Origin: Laetiporus sulphureus 93-53
Lineage: Eukaryota > Basidiomycota > Agaricomycetes > Polyporales > Laetiporaceae
DNA length: 15,382 nt
Assembly (NCBI RefSeq): GCF_001632365.1
Contig: NW_024468528.1
Location: forward strand, 476,202 to 491,583
Direction of reading: 5' to 3'
Positions 1-7,870 of the stretch are shown in pieces. Position 1 is the first letter of the stretch. Every line of letters starts with the position of its first letter. A program made the translations under genes and the position numbers. The notes under the pieces are model-generated. The model did no database searches, was not told the origin of the DNA, and saw only the letters and a program-made list of their open reading frames with translations.

Positions 1-130
1 GTCCGAGTGGCGTGGGTATACTAAGATATACACGTGGAGGCGTAGTGGTATATTCTATATATGGTAACTAGGTGGATAAATAATGGTCCGTGGGCACTTG
101 AGACTTGTGGCGCGGAAAAACCGTGACACG

Positions 131-375
131 ATGAGACTGCGTCGAGCTCCCTGTTCCAAAGATACACATCCGCGTCCACCATTTCGCCATCTTCTCCAAC
201 TTCCACTCGAGCTTCGGTCACTATGTACGCCCCTCCTTCGAAATCGTCAAGCTTAAGCCGCTGGACCTTGTTCTGAGGCAAGATAGCAAGCCGTCGACAC
301 TTGATGTTGGATCATGTCTTATCAGGGCAGGGTAGTCTTTACCATGCAGAGAGAATCGTGCGTATCCCCTAGGCT
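131..375 (-). pseudogene. AIG2-like / gamma-glutamylcyclotransferase-family fragment
   Basis: Two minus-strand frames together resemble the AIG2-like/GGACT fold family, small enzymes that act on gamma-glutamyl peptides. One frame (about 375-285) reads GYARFSLHGKDYPALIRHD, like the family strand before the conserved DYP segment. The other (about 281-131) reads KLDDFEGGAYIVTEARVEV and then VYLWNRELDAV, matching the family's LD-FEG-Y and VY-W segments. The frames are joined by a one-base shift near 280-290, so the gene is broken. A possible 49-nt intron lies upstream (minus, GTATAAG to CCTAG, about 373-421), but the exon before it hits a stop. The C-terminus after ELDAV is not recognisable, and 1-130 shows nothing else I can name. 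The missing N-terminus may lie beyond the transposon at about 6590-6690, which is weak. The family call is from remembered motifs. Confidence 0.55.
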
Positions 376-432
376 CATAAATCAGCCTTCGTACAGGAAG
401 ACAGTCATTCCTTATACTCAGGCTGAGACTAT

Positions 433-443
433 CACGGGGGGTC
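433..443 (+). repeat. Left copy of 11-bp terminal inverted match
   Basis: CACGGGGGGTC here is the exact complement of GACCCCCCGTG at 6571-6581, 6.1 kb away on the other side of the recombinase gene. The G-run lowers its information content. The bases outside (GAGACTAT on the left, GGAAAGTG on the right) do not match, so there is no target duplication to support it. Confidence 0.35.
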
Positions 444-456
444 CCACGCAAAGTGT

Positions 457-490
457 CGTGAACCGCGTGAACCACGCCACGCGGTTCACG
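457..490. repeat. Perfect 13-bp-arm palindrome at left end
   Basis: CGTGAACCGCGTG (457-469) and CACGCGGTTCACG (478-490) are perfect inverted arms around an 8-base loop. The core GTGAACC recurs at 467-473, 645-651 (inverted), 6490-6496 and 6522-6528, that is, in both flanks of the recombinase gene. It could be a subterminal recombinase binding site or a cruciform; its function is inferred. Confidence 0.7.
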
Positions 491-539
491 GCCCAAATAA
501 GGCAGGTGCCCGCGTGCGCGCGCACCTAAGCGCCCAAAG

Positions 540-707
540 ACTTTGTGCGCCTAACTGTCGATTCATAGTTTTCAGCGCGTGCCTCACGCGTTTCATGGCA
601 AACTCGGGTGCCAATCACGCTTTCGGGGCCCCGATTCACACTACGGTTCACACTTTTTGGTGAGGGTGCCAAATACTTTGCGCGCCTGCGCCAGACTTTG
701 CGCACCT
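540..707 (+). repeat. Three copies of a 13-bp motif, ACTTTGYGCRCCT
   Basis: ACTTTGTGCGCCT (540-552), ACTTTGCGCGCCT (675-687) and ACTTTGCGCACCT (695-707) lie in the same orientation in the first 280 bases of the candidate element. Another inverted pair, AGGTGC (504-509) and GCACCT (522-527), lies beside them. Short repeated motifs near an end are common for transposase-binding regions. I found no matching cluster at the right end. The rest of 491-861 shows no gene. Confidence 0.55.
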
Positions 708-861
708 ATCGCGCTTTTTGCGTGCACGTGACTCGCGGCTCGGCTCCCCCCTGGGCCAACAGCTTGCGTCCCCCCCCTCCCTTTTCAGAGCTTGTGTCCT
801 CGCACTCACACCACGTTCGTCGACGTGCACTGCCATCCGAGAGATCGACACCGCCTCTGCG

Positions 862-1170
862 CTCCTCGATGCCGCTCCAAATGTCCCTGCCCTCCCCCAC
901 CGCATCTGCGCAACGGCCACAACGCGCCAGCGACCAAGCCCTCGTGCACGACTCCTCGACGCCAATCTGATGTTCCCACCCTCCCCCACCCCGCCGCATC
1001 TGTGCGCAATCACTGCATCTGCACGCAATGGCCACAATGCGCCAGCGACCAAGCCCCTCATGCGTGACTTGACTCCTCGACGCCGATCTGATGTCCCCAC
1101 CCTCCCCCACCGCATCTATGCGCAATGGCCACAATGCACCAGCAGTGACCAAGCCCTCATGCGCGACGTC
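862..1170 (+). repeat. GC-rich minisatellite, about three units of 90-121 bp
   Basis: Units begin with CTCCTCGAYGCC at 862, 952 and 1073. Each runs through a CCCTCCCCCACC block, CGCATCTG, a GGCCACAA-GCGCCAGCGACC block and ACCAAGCCC. The middle unit is longer because of an inserted CGCAATCACTGCATCTG-type segment. Open frames run through it on both strands, as expected of GC-rich repeats, so I do not call genes here. It lies inside the candidate transposon, downstream of the recombinase gene. Confidence 0.8.
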
Positions 1171-1292
1171 GCCGCGTGCTACCCCGGCGTGGTCGTGTCA
1201 TCCCCTGCTTCGGTGCTTCGGTCGGTACGTCTTTCCCCGTCTCGCACCCAGCACTGCTCTCTGCGTGAGTCCCACTCTATCTAATTACTCTT

Positions 1293-1982
1293 GTGCGCTG
1301 CAATCGCTCCAGTCCACAGCTCATTGATGGCGTGCCCACGCAGGCGACGCAGGCTATGCACGCTACCACCGCCGGTTTGTCCCGCCCTCCACACCCGCAC
1401 AATCCGCCGCCTTTCGCGCATGTCTCCTGCCCTCCTGCCCTTCCTCCCTCCACCAACACCTCTCACCAACACCTCTCACCTGCCATCCTCACCTCTCTCC
1501 CCTCTCTCTGCGCCGACCTTGCCAACGCACCCATCTGCGATGCTCGGCGAGGTCAGGATCGACCGCATGTGCCGCGTTCCTACGCTCCCCCTGCAGAGCC
1601 GCCGTATGCGCGGACGGATGACGAGAAGGACGAGTGCAGATGGACGAGGAGAGAGAGCTGTCGCCATGATACCGCTGGAGCACCAGCTCACCATCTTCGA
1701 AACGACTAGCAGGTTCGCGCATCCGACTGCCAGCGGCAACAACGTCGTCCGCCGTCGCAAGACACTCAGTTTCGGACCAGTGCTGCCGCATTCCATCTAC
1801 CGCAGGGAACCTCTCGCTACTCGCTGTGTCCCAGCCTCCTCGGTGAGCCTACCGACCCATACGACGTGGCACAGCGCTTCGTTGAGGACCTCATCCCTGA
1901 TACTGCTGCGGCCAGCCTCCTTCGTCATTCGCAAGGACTCGTCCGTCAAGGCCAGGCTCACATTCGTGCAGGTTCCTCAAGG
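1293..1982 (+). pseudogene. Doubtful proline-rich ORF, convergent with the recombinase gene
   Basis: One plus-strand frame stays open from about 1293 to 1982 except for a TAG at 1707-1709. The first half is rich in Pro, Ser and His. The last part looks more like ordinary protein (DPYDVAQRFVEDLIPDTAA, then SLLRHSQGLVRQGQAHIRAG). A good fungal intron could precede it: GTGAGT at 1265, CTAAT near 1281 and CTCCAG ending at 1312, after which the frame opens with PQLIDGVPTQ. I recognise no family. GC-rich DNA gives long chance frames and the opposite strand is partly open too (1489-1791), so this may be noncoding. If real, it would be a second gene of the element. Positions 1983-2129 hold no other recognisable gene. 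Confidence 0.22.
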
Positions 1983-2129
1983 TGAATCCACTGCATAACA
2001 CTTGGGGACATGGTCATCTGCATCACGGAAGAGAAGGGATGGAAGAGGAGGTATTGGGTGGGTGGAATCCCATCTCGTCTGGATGTGCCGAAACGGGCCA
2101 CGAGCATACGTGGAACAACACGAATATGT

Positions 2130-2150
2130 ATAATATTATAATAATATTAT
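2130..2150. repeat. AT-rich palindrome between the convergent reading frames
   Basis: ATAATATTAT occurs at 2130-2139 and 2141-2150, each self-complementary, giving 10-bp arms around one base. It sits in a sharply AT-rich 50-bp island (about 2120-2170) in GC-rich DNA, just past the end of the recombinase reading frame. It may mark its 3' untranslated region and polyadenylation zone; that role is inferred. Confidence 0.5.
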
Positions 2151-2305
2151 ATGCTCTAAAAATATACTAGGTTGCCCTACTGCTGGGGCGCTGAGCTGCA
2201 GTCGAGATCGCCACCACCCTCATGTGAGGTAGAAGAACCCGCAGCCTTGCTGGGTTGCCGCTTGGGCTGCGTTCTCCTGCGGAACTGGGACAGCGAGAGC
2301 GTACC

Positions 2306-5300
2306 TCATTCATCGTCAAGCTCATGCACGGCCTCGGCCGATGTCTTGCCATCGTTCAGCTGCTTCTCGATGCACGAGATGAAGTACATGAAATGGGCCC
2401 ACAGCTGATGAGCCTAGTAGGATTGGTCAGCCGGGGACAACTCGACTGTTCAAAGCCTGAAGGGGCTCACCGTGGCATCGTTGTGTGGTCGCCAGCTTTG
2501 CTGCCAGCCCCTCCTCGTCGTCGTGTTTTTTTTGTGCACCCCACAGCCACTCGAGTTCACGCAGAGGTGGCTTGCGACTGACATCTGCAACACGCTCGCC
2601 TTCTGCCCAGGCTTCCCATATCGCAGCGACAGAACTGTAGCTGCCCAAGGTGGCCAGCTTCCAGCAGCTCCAAACGACATCTGGCTGCCAGATCTGGGAA
2701 AGAATGGCCGTCCAGGAGCAGGTTGCACTGGTGATAGCAGGGTATGTGTAGGGTGGCACAGCATGACGGTCATGAAATGCGGATCCGTCGAGCAGAATGG
2801 GGTCGAGGGCAGTATGAGCTGGAGATGGCCCAGGAAACAGAGGGAGAATGGTATAGCAGATGCCGTTGTGCACCAGGCTGTAGGGCACGAGCATCGCCGG
2901 TTCGTTCACAGTCTGCGGAGTGGTGGCCGTCCACATCGCATTGCTCAGCCTGTCCCGGTGGTCATTCTGAAGTCATCCACTCGATGGTGCTGCATGCGAG
3001 ATGACAACATCCTCGCCTTGGTCAGTAGTACCAGATGGAGGTGTTGCAGCATCCCGATGATTGGCATTGAGACCTGCCTCCAGTGCATCCTGCGTGTGAG
3101 AGTCCGAAGCCGGCAGAGGTGTCGTGTGAGAGGCAGGTGAGCAGGAGTGTCCGCAGCAGCAGTGCATTGGCTGTGAAGCACAGATGACAGGTGGAGGTTG
3201 CCATGACCGTGCAGGTGGAGATGGGGACCCATCACGAGTGAGGATCACCCACGATACCGGCTTTGAGGGGGAGAACACGGCCGTGCGTCGTGCAATAACG
3301 CCGAGCTGCTGTGAATGCTCATGAAGAGCGGACTCGATCTGCCGCGAACCAATGGAGATTGACATGAACGTGCTCTGCGTTGCACTCTCCAAGAAGGTGA
3401 CGGCGGTGTCCATCGCATCTTGTGCCCTGGCATCCTTCGCTCGGCATGTGGCGGGCCAGCTTGCGAGGAAATGTCGGGCTTGCTCGCTCTGCAGAACCTC
3501 CATCTGCTTGAAGAGTGCCGACTCAGGGAACGCTTCGTGGATCGCTCCCATGGCCTGTAACAATGGTCAGAATGGTCAGCTAACTCGCGAGATGCACTCT
3601 GGCGCTGCTGTAGTGCTTGCTCACCCACCAGAAGAAGGGCTGGAGCTGCTGTAGAAGCTCCAGGAAGTTCACCATGCCATGGTTGATCTTCTCGTGGGCA
3701 TCCATGCTTACGAGGGCTTCTTCCACGAAGGGGAAAATTTGGCTCTGCAAGTCTTGTGGCACGTCTACTGTCACCCACGGCATGTCATACTGTTCTGCTA
3801 CATAGAAGCTGGCGAGTGCGGTCACAGCCTAGATACAGTCTACGTGAGCCATAGACTCCGTGGGCAAGCAACGCGATGTCCGATTCACTCACCGACTTCA
3901 GGATCTTTGACACATATACTTCACGACACGTGTTGCCTGTCCAGTGGCCCACCCCATCGATCTCATCCATGTTCACACTGCATGATGTATTGACCATTGA
4001 CCATCAACTCATATCCATGATCAGCTCGAGTGATGACTGACCCCATATCTTCCATAATGCCAGGCAGAGTACGGCGTGCCAGATGCATCTTCTTGGCCGA
4101 CTTGATGCTGGTCGGCAGGAGAAACATCTTGTACATCTTCTGCATCGCATCTGCGCTGCATGGTTCACCCACTTTCTGGCCAAACAGAAGTGGCACCTGG
4201 AATGACAGGTAAGCTGTATGTCAGGCCACCGAGCGCAAAGCACAGAAGGGCACATCGTACCTTCCGCCATGTCGAAGCACGAGACCAGTTCCAACCACCA
4301 ACCTGCTCGAGGATCTTCTCTCGGTCGAAGATGTAGTGCAGCAGGATGGCGAGCACACCAATCGAGCAGTGCAGCGGGTCACGATGAGGCAGAACAAAGT
4401 TGTAGTCAGGTTCCTGACACTGCGAACACAACGTGAAGCTGTTAGCATCTGCATCGTGACGATGAATGGCTGTGGTATAGTAAATGTACCCCTGGCTTGG
4501 CCACCTTCATCTCATGGTACAGTGACAGGACACCAAACACAAACCGTCTGAGCCCGCTTCGCCTTCTATCAGCAGTGGTGTAGTCAGATATGTAGATCTG
4601 GTGAGGCTGGATGCAGCATATGAGCAGGTTAATGAGCTCTTCGCCGCGATTGAGCGTCGTGCATTGCCACATCCACGAGAAGTGTGCCTTGATGATGGAC
4701 GGCACTGGTGGTGAAGCCATCAATCAGATGTAATCGACTCAGAATGTCCGCACTCACGCTGATTCAGTCCCATGAAAATGGACTTCTTGACCTCTTCGAA
4801 GTGGTGCGGGAGGATCTGTGAGTCGAGGATCGTGTTGGACGTCACGTCGAAATCTTCGGCACTGTGCAAATCAAGCTGGTCAGCTCGTAGAATCCCTAAA
4901 ACAGCGAACGAGAGACATACTCCAGGCGCACACATTGCGCCGTCACCATCAGCACCCGGTAGAAGTCGAGTGCACGGGATGTCATTGCCGGCCGCGTTTG
5001 ATCGAGAGCGGGGTCGTCATCTAGCTGCCGCCTCTGCATGCGGCTGAGCATCACCACGATTTTCTTTAACGAGCTCTGAAGGTTGAGAGAGAGTCGTCAG
5101 CAGGCCAATGGCAACAAATATGGATGCGAAGATGTACCGCAGAGAGCCTCTGGTTCCCTTCTCTCTCACAGCCTCGACTGGTGAGAAGTTTGCGTGTCGC
5201 GGCATACTTCAAGTATGCGATCAGATGGTCGGAGTCAACGATCACGTCAGATATGATGCCCTCGGTAAGGGCCTGGTCGGCCCATCGCTACGAGGCTGTA

Positions 5301-6310
5301 AGGATGAGATTGTGCACGTTAGTCATAGCACACTATCGGCACACATACCTTCCATAGGTGAAGGACGCTACCCTCTGTCACACGCCCACTTTTGCGTCGA
5401 GTGTTGAGGATGAACGCGTCGACCTGCAAGCATGAGAATGGATCAGTACGGCGGTAGGAACTCAATACTGCACAAACGAGATTGACTCACCCATGCTCTC
5501 GAGCCATCCTTTGAGCCGTTGCATTGTCCTGTGAGTAGTGACTCATGAGCGATGAGTCGACTGATGGTCATCATGGTGACCTTACCGGCATGGTTGATGC
5601 ACATGCGAGTACCTGCATCGGGCATCGTATTGTCCTCGCTGTCCAGTAGGTCATCGCCGTCCTCTTCATCGACATCTTCATTCTCCGAATTGTCGTCGCC
5701 ATGGAGCCCCTGACCAAATGAGTCGCAAAGGTCGCTAGTGTCGCACGTCAAGCATTCGGGGTCGATTTCCGGTGTTTCCTTGCTTGAGGGGACAGCGCTC
5801 TGGCTGTGGGCTCGAACAGGTGAGTGCGTGACGTGATCGGATGCATGAAAGACTTACAGTTTACCGTGCGCTGTCGATTCAGGGGCATCCCAAGCCGACT
5901 TCGTGCGCCGCCGACGATCGTCCTCATTGAGCCATAGAACGAGCATCGCCTTCATGCCTGTAAGTGGCAGGGACCTCCTGCGTAGCTCATCTTTGAGCTG
6001 CGGGACCTTCAGCTTCCAACTGCGGAGCGTACGCCCTCGTCAGCCTCAGTTGAGAGGGGGCCTCAGGTGGAGTACTCACAGCAGACTTGATCTGGCTGGC
6101 TGTTCCTGCGCAGTGCCCTGGGAGTCTTCTGGAAGAGCCTGATAAGGTCCGCTCAATGCATGGCTGTGATCACAGGGACGTACTGGCTCGCGGCAGGAAC
6201 ACAGTGGTTCTGACAGGCCCAATCTCGCTCGGTATCTCCGGTGCTTCCATGGCCAACAAGACTGGGTCTATTACAGCACCGAGGTCACCGACAGAGTCTG
6301 ATAGAGTCAT
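2306..6310 (-). CDS. SAP - tyrosine recombinase - GCR1_C transposase (Crypton-like), C-terminus disrupted
   Basis: Product: a recombinase expected to cut and rejoin DNA through a tyrosine nucleophile and move its own element. Start: ATG at 6310. Introns: 6129-6183, 6020-6079, 5804-5857, 5529-5585, 5424-5490, 5288-5348, 5076-5137, 4862-4920, 4705-4757, 4420-4489, 4197-4260, 3978-4041, 3829-3892, 3555-3624, 2414-2470. Phase holds across all of them, giving 825 codons before TGA 2975-2973. Domains: SAP about 59-93 (LKVPQLKDELRRRSLPLTG); Asp/Glu-rich linker about 130-170; recombinase about 200-640 with R379 (NRGEEL), H522-x-x-R525 (HLARR), H547-W548 (GHW) and Y557 (REVYVSK). After the TGA the same frame continues into a GCR1_C-like part (IWQPDVVWSCW, SVAAIWEAW). 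An A8 run (2526-2533) shifts frame; the shifted frame runs into exon 2413-2306, ending at TGA 2308-2306, with 43 open codons beyond to TAG 2179-2177. Exon 5 (5491-5528) is the least certain. Confidence 0.87.
2526..2533 (-). other. A8 homopolymer frameshift in the GCR1_C region
   Basis: The transposase frame reads WGAQKK up to eight A (minus strand) and then loses similarity. Deleting one A restores a frame reading NTTTRRGWQQSWRPHNDAT, which runs directly to a good donor (GTGAGC, 2470) and in phase into the last exon. It may be a real one-base insertion or a sequencing error in a homopolymer. Confidence 0.65.
2973..2975 (-). other. In-frame TGA separating recombinase and GCR1_C parts
   Basis: Exon 15 (3554 to 2471) is read in one frame except for this TGA at codon 826. 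The frame before it ends PSSG and after it begins LQNDHRDR and stays open about 145 codons. A C-to-T change from CGA would explain it. A 42-nt intron from GTTGTC to TTCAG would remove the stop in frame, but its donor is poor. Confidence 0.75.
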
Positions 6311-6570
6311 TATGTGAGATTAAGCTAGCGATAAAACGAACGAAGCAGCAGGAGAGGAGGTAGAGGTAGCCGACGACGTCGAGAGACAGGGGGGTGGCAG
6401 ACGTGCCCTGCGGGGCATGTGACCGTGTTGCCACCATATGAGGCAATGCCCGGTGCTTGGGGGAGAACACGCCAAGTCACAGCGCAGCTGTGAACCCCGT
6501 GCCAGTTCACACGATGAAAACGTGAACCGCACCGGCGGAGTTTTCTTGAGATTTCGAGGTCCAGAGGGAA
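6311..6570 (-). promoter_or_regulatory. Upstream region of the recombinase gene, no clear core promoter
   Basis: These 260 bases lie between the recombinase start codon and the proposed right end. I see no TATA box or strong initiator. GTGAACC occurs at 6490-6496 and 6522-6528, with AGTTCACAC between them at 6504-6512. If these are recombinase-binding sites, their closeness to the promoter would allow autoregulation, but that is inference. Minus-strand open frames here (6285-6470, 6325-6510) look like chance. Confidence 0.3.
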
Positions 6571-6581
6571 GACCCCCCGTG
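6571..6581 (-). repeat. Right copy of 11-bp terminal inverted match
   Basis: GACCCCCCGTG, the exact complement of 433-443. Beyond it (6582-6691) a short minus-strand frame starts MMSFTDAF, then LYNTI one frame over. This could be the lost N-terminus of the AIG2-like gene (family motif: aromatic-hydrophobic-YGTL), but the match is weak. Confidence 0.35.
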
Positions 6582-6724
6582 GGAAAGTGGAGTTTCAACG
6601 TGCCGATGGCAATTCGACGCTCGAAGCTTTGGTGCTGGTCGGACACACCACGTGATCGTGTTGTACAGAATGCGTCTGTAAAGGACATCATGCGTAGATC
6701 GTGTACCTCTCGTGTATTTTAGCC

Positions 6725-7141
6725 ATGTCATCTCAAAAAACCAATGCAATACAGAGTACAAATCAAAGTGATGAAGAAGCAAGCAGAGAAAGCCCCACTT
6801 TCACGTCCTCTGCCCGCCAAAGTGGCCCAAACCACTCCCCAGGCTCTAGGCCCTATCCGCTTGCCAGTCCCTTTTCGACAGCTTCTCACCCGCATACAGC
6901 ATACCATGGGCAGTACAGTCCAATCTTTGCAGGCTATGGCTCCAACTTCCAAACATACAGTTGGCAGCTTGGGTATTCTACACCCTCTCCTTCTCAGCAT
7001 TCGTCTAGTGGAACTTTTGATATACCCACCTTCTCTGCGGAGTCAAGATGATCGAAACTCGGAGCCAGAGAATGGGTGCATAAAGAAGCGAGTGATGTAC
7101 TTGATATGCGGGCAGTAAATGGAGTAACGAGCATTCACCTA
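6725..7141 (+). pseudogene. Unassigned Ser/Pro/Tyr-rich ORF, 5' part only
   Basis: From ATG 6725 (MSSQKTNAIQ) the frame encodes a low-complexity segment rich in Ser, Pro, Thr, Gln and Tyr (for example SHPHTAYHGQYSPIFAGYG), ending in TGA at 7049-7051. The same frame then continues SKLGAREWVHKEASDVLDMR and NGVTSIHLLSLL to about 7141. There it meets the end of the minus-strand helicase relic, and the open frame beyond is only its antisense. The TGA could derive from TGG or CGA. The first part looks like a disordered N-terminus; the second like the start of a folded domain I cannot name. It was probably truncated when the helicase segment came to lie next to it. Confidence 0.35.
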
Positions 7142-7142
7142 C

Positions 7143-7870
7143 TGTCCTTGCTGAAAGCCAAGACCTGCCGCAATTTTGAGAGCATGACCAGAAGTAGCCG
7201 TACCAGTCACAGCAACTCAGGTTGTATTGGAGTTCAGCCATGCATGCATCGTCTTGAGAACAGAATAGCTTTTATGCCAGAGAGGGCTCTCGTCATCGGG
7301 CAAGTGAGCCTCATCAATCATGAACCAGCGGATCAGGTCTTTGAAGCCAGATATTCACAGGAGCTTCATCATGCGTTCTCCAGCAAGCATTTGAGGGCTC
7401 AGGAAAGTGATGCGGACATCTTCACCGCTCTGCAGCTCGTCATAAAGATCGCACTTGTCGTAGTATGCATCGCGGACAGTATCCTCGTTCAGCGCGATTG
7501 CGCGCAGCCCAACTCGACGGGCACTCTCACTCTAGTAAATCAAGCCATACATAGCTCTTTATTTCTGTGTGTGAATCCAGCAGAGATATCGTACCTGCTG
7601 TATAGAAAGTAGCTTGGTAGGGACAATGTATAATGTGACGCCTCGCTCACCGAGTGCTTGAGCTGCGAGTAGAGGGGCCCAGAAGACTGTCGTCTTGCCC
7701 TAACCTGGTGCAATAACTAGAAAGACCTCGCATCCTTCAATGATGTCTAGTCCGTGTTTGATCTGGAATTCTCGAGGTTGCAAGATCCCACACTTTTGAG
7801 AGAACAGCTCAGCAAGCCATTCAGTGTTGATTTGAGGGTCGCCAAGAAAAGACTGAGCAGGTTCAGACAT
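7143..7870 (-). pseudogene. RecQ/DEAH-type helicase relic A, truncated N-terminal half
   Basis: ATG at 7870 starts MSEPAQSFLGDPQINTEW. A Q-motif-like region (LQPREFQIKHGLD) and a Walker A region follow, the latter broken by TAG at 7702-7700 (APG-stop-GKTTVFWAPLLAAQ). Then come VTLYIVPTKLLSIQQ and an intron (7532-7594, GTACGA to ACTAG). The next exon reads SESARRVGLRAIALNEDT, LQSGEDVRITFLSPQML, TGA at 7357-7355, then FMIDEAHLPDDE with the DEAH box at 7315-7304. A further TGA (7219-7217) precedes a motif III-like VAVTGTATSG. The frame stops at a GTAGGTG donor at 7142 with no following helicase exon, so motifs IV-VI are missing. This is superfamily 2, most like fungal multicopy RecQ-type helicases. 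It differs from the plus-strand helicase, so they are not simple duplicates. Confidence 0.75.

Larger units (their letters stand above)
433..6581 (-). mobile_element. Candidate Crypton-like tyrosine-recombinase transposon, about 6.1 kb
   Basis: The interval holds one large recombinase gene and ends in an 11-bp inverted match, CACGGGGGGTC at 433-443 and its complement at 6571-6581. Just inside both ends are GTGAACC or GGTTCAC motifs: 458-464, 467-473, 483-489 and 645-651 on the left, 6490-6496 and 6522-6528 on the right. Established knowledge: fungal Cryptons are intron-containing DNA transposons that encode a tyrosine recombinase and usually lack long terminal inverted repeats. I see no direct target duplication outside the 11-bp match, so the exact ends are inferred. 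The left end abuts the AIG2-like fragment. Presence of an element is much surer than its boundaries. Confidence 0.5.

Noticed and set aside
608..1327. Long open frames on both strands in the GC-rich repeat area
   Set aside because: They overlap a tandem repeat, are open on both strands, and show only repeat-derived Pro/Arg/Ala-rich sequence.
2172..3140. Plus-strand open frames over the end of the recombinase gene
   Set aside because: They are antisense to the GCR1_C-like exon and the last exon, whose minus-strand frames carry the family-like sequence and splice sites.
4004..4551. Plus-strand frames opposite the recombinase catalytic exons
   Set aside because: They cross predicted introns on minus and have no recognisable content.
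2973..6310. KDZ-type transposase
   Set aside because: First impression from a large, intron-rich basidiomycete transposase. The HLARR...GHW...REVYVSK pattern is a tyrosine-recombinase signature, and I saw no RNase H-like KDZ motifs.
433..6581. Starship-type giant element with the recombinase as captain
   Set aside because: The interval is only about 6 kb with no recognisable cargo. Starship captains (DUF3435) are described from ascomycetes, and this protein looks closer to the Ndc10/GCR1 type.
425..6589. Target-site duplication of the recombinase element
   Set aside because: GAGACTAT left and GGAAAGTG right do not match; no direct repeat of 5 bp or more was seen at the proposed ends.
7076..7612. 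178-codon plus-strand ORF
   Set aside because: Beyond about 7141 it is antisense to helicase relic A, which has DEAH and other motifs on minus. Only the first 20 or so codons belong to the plus-strand ORF described.
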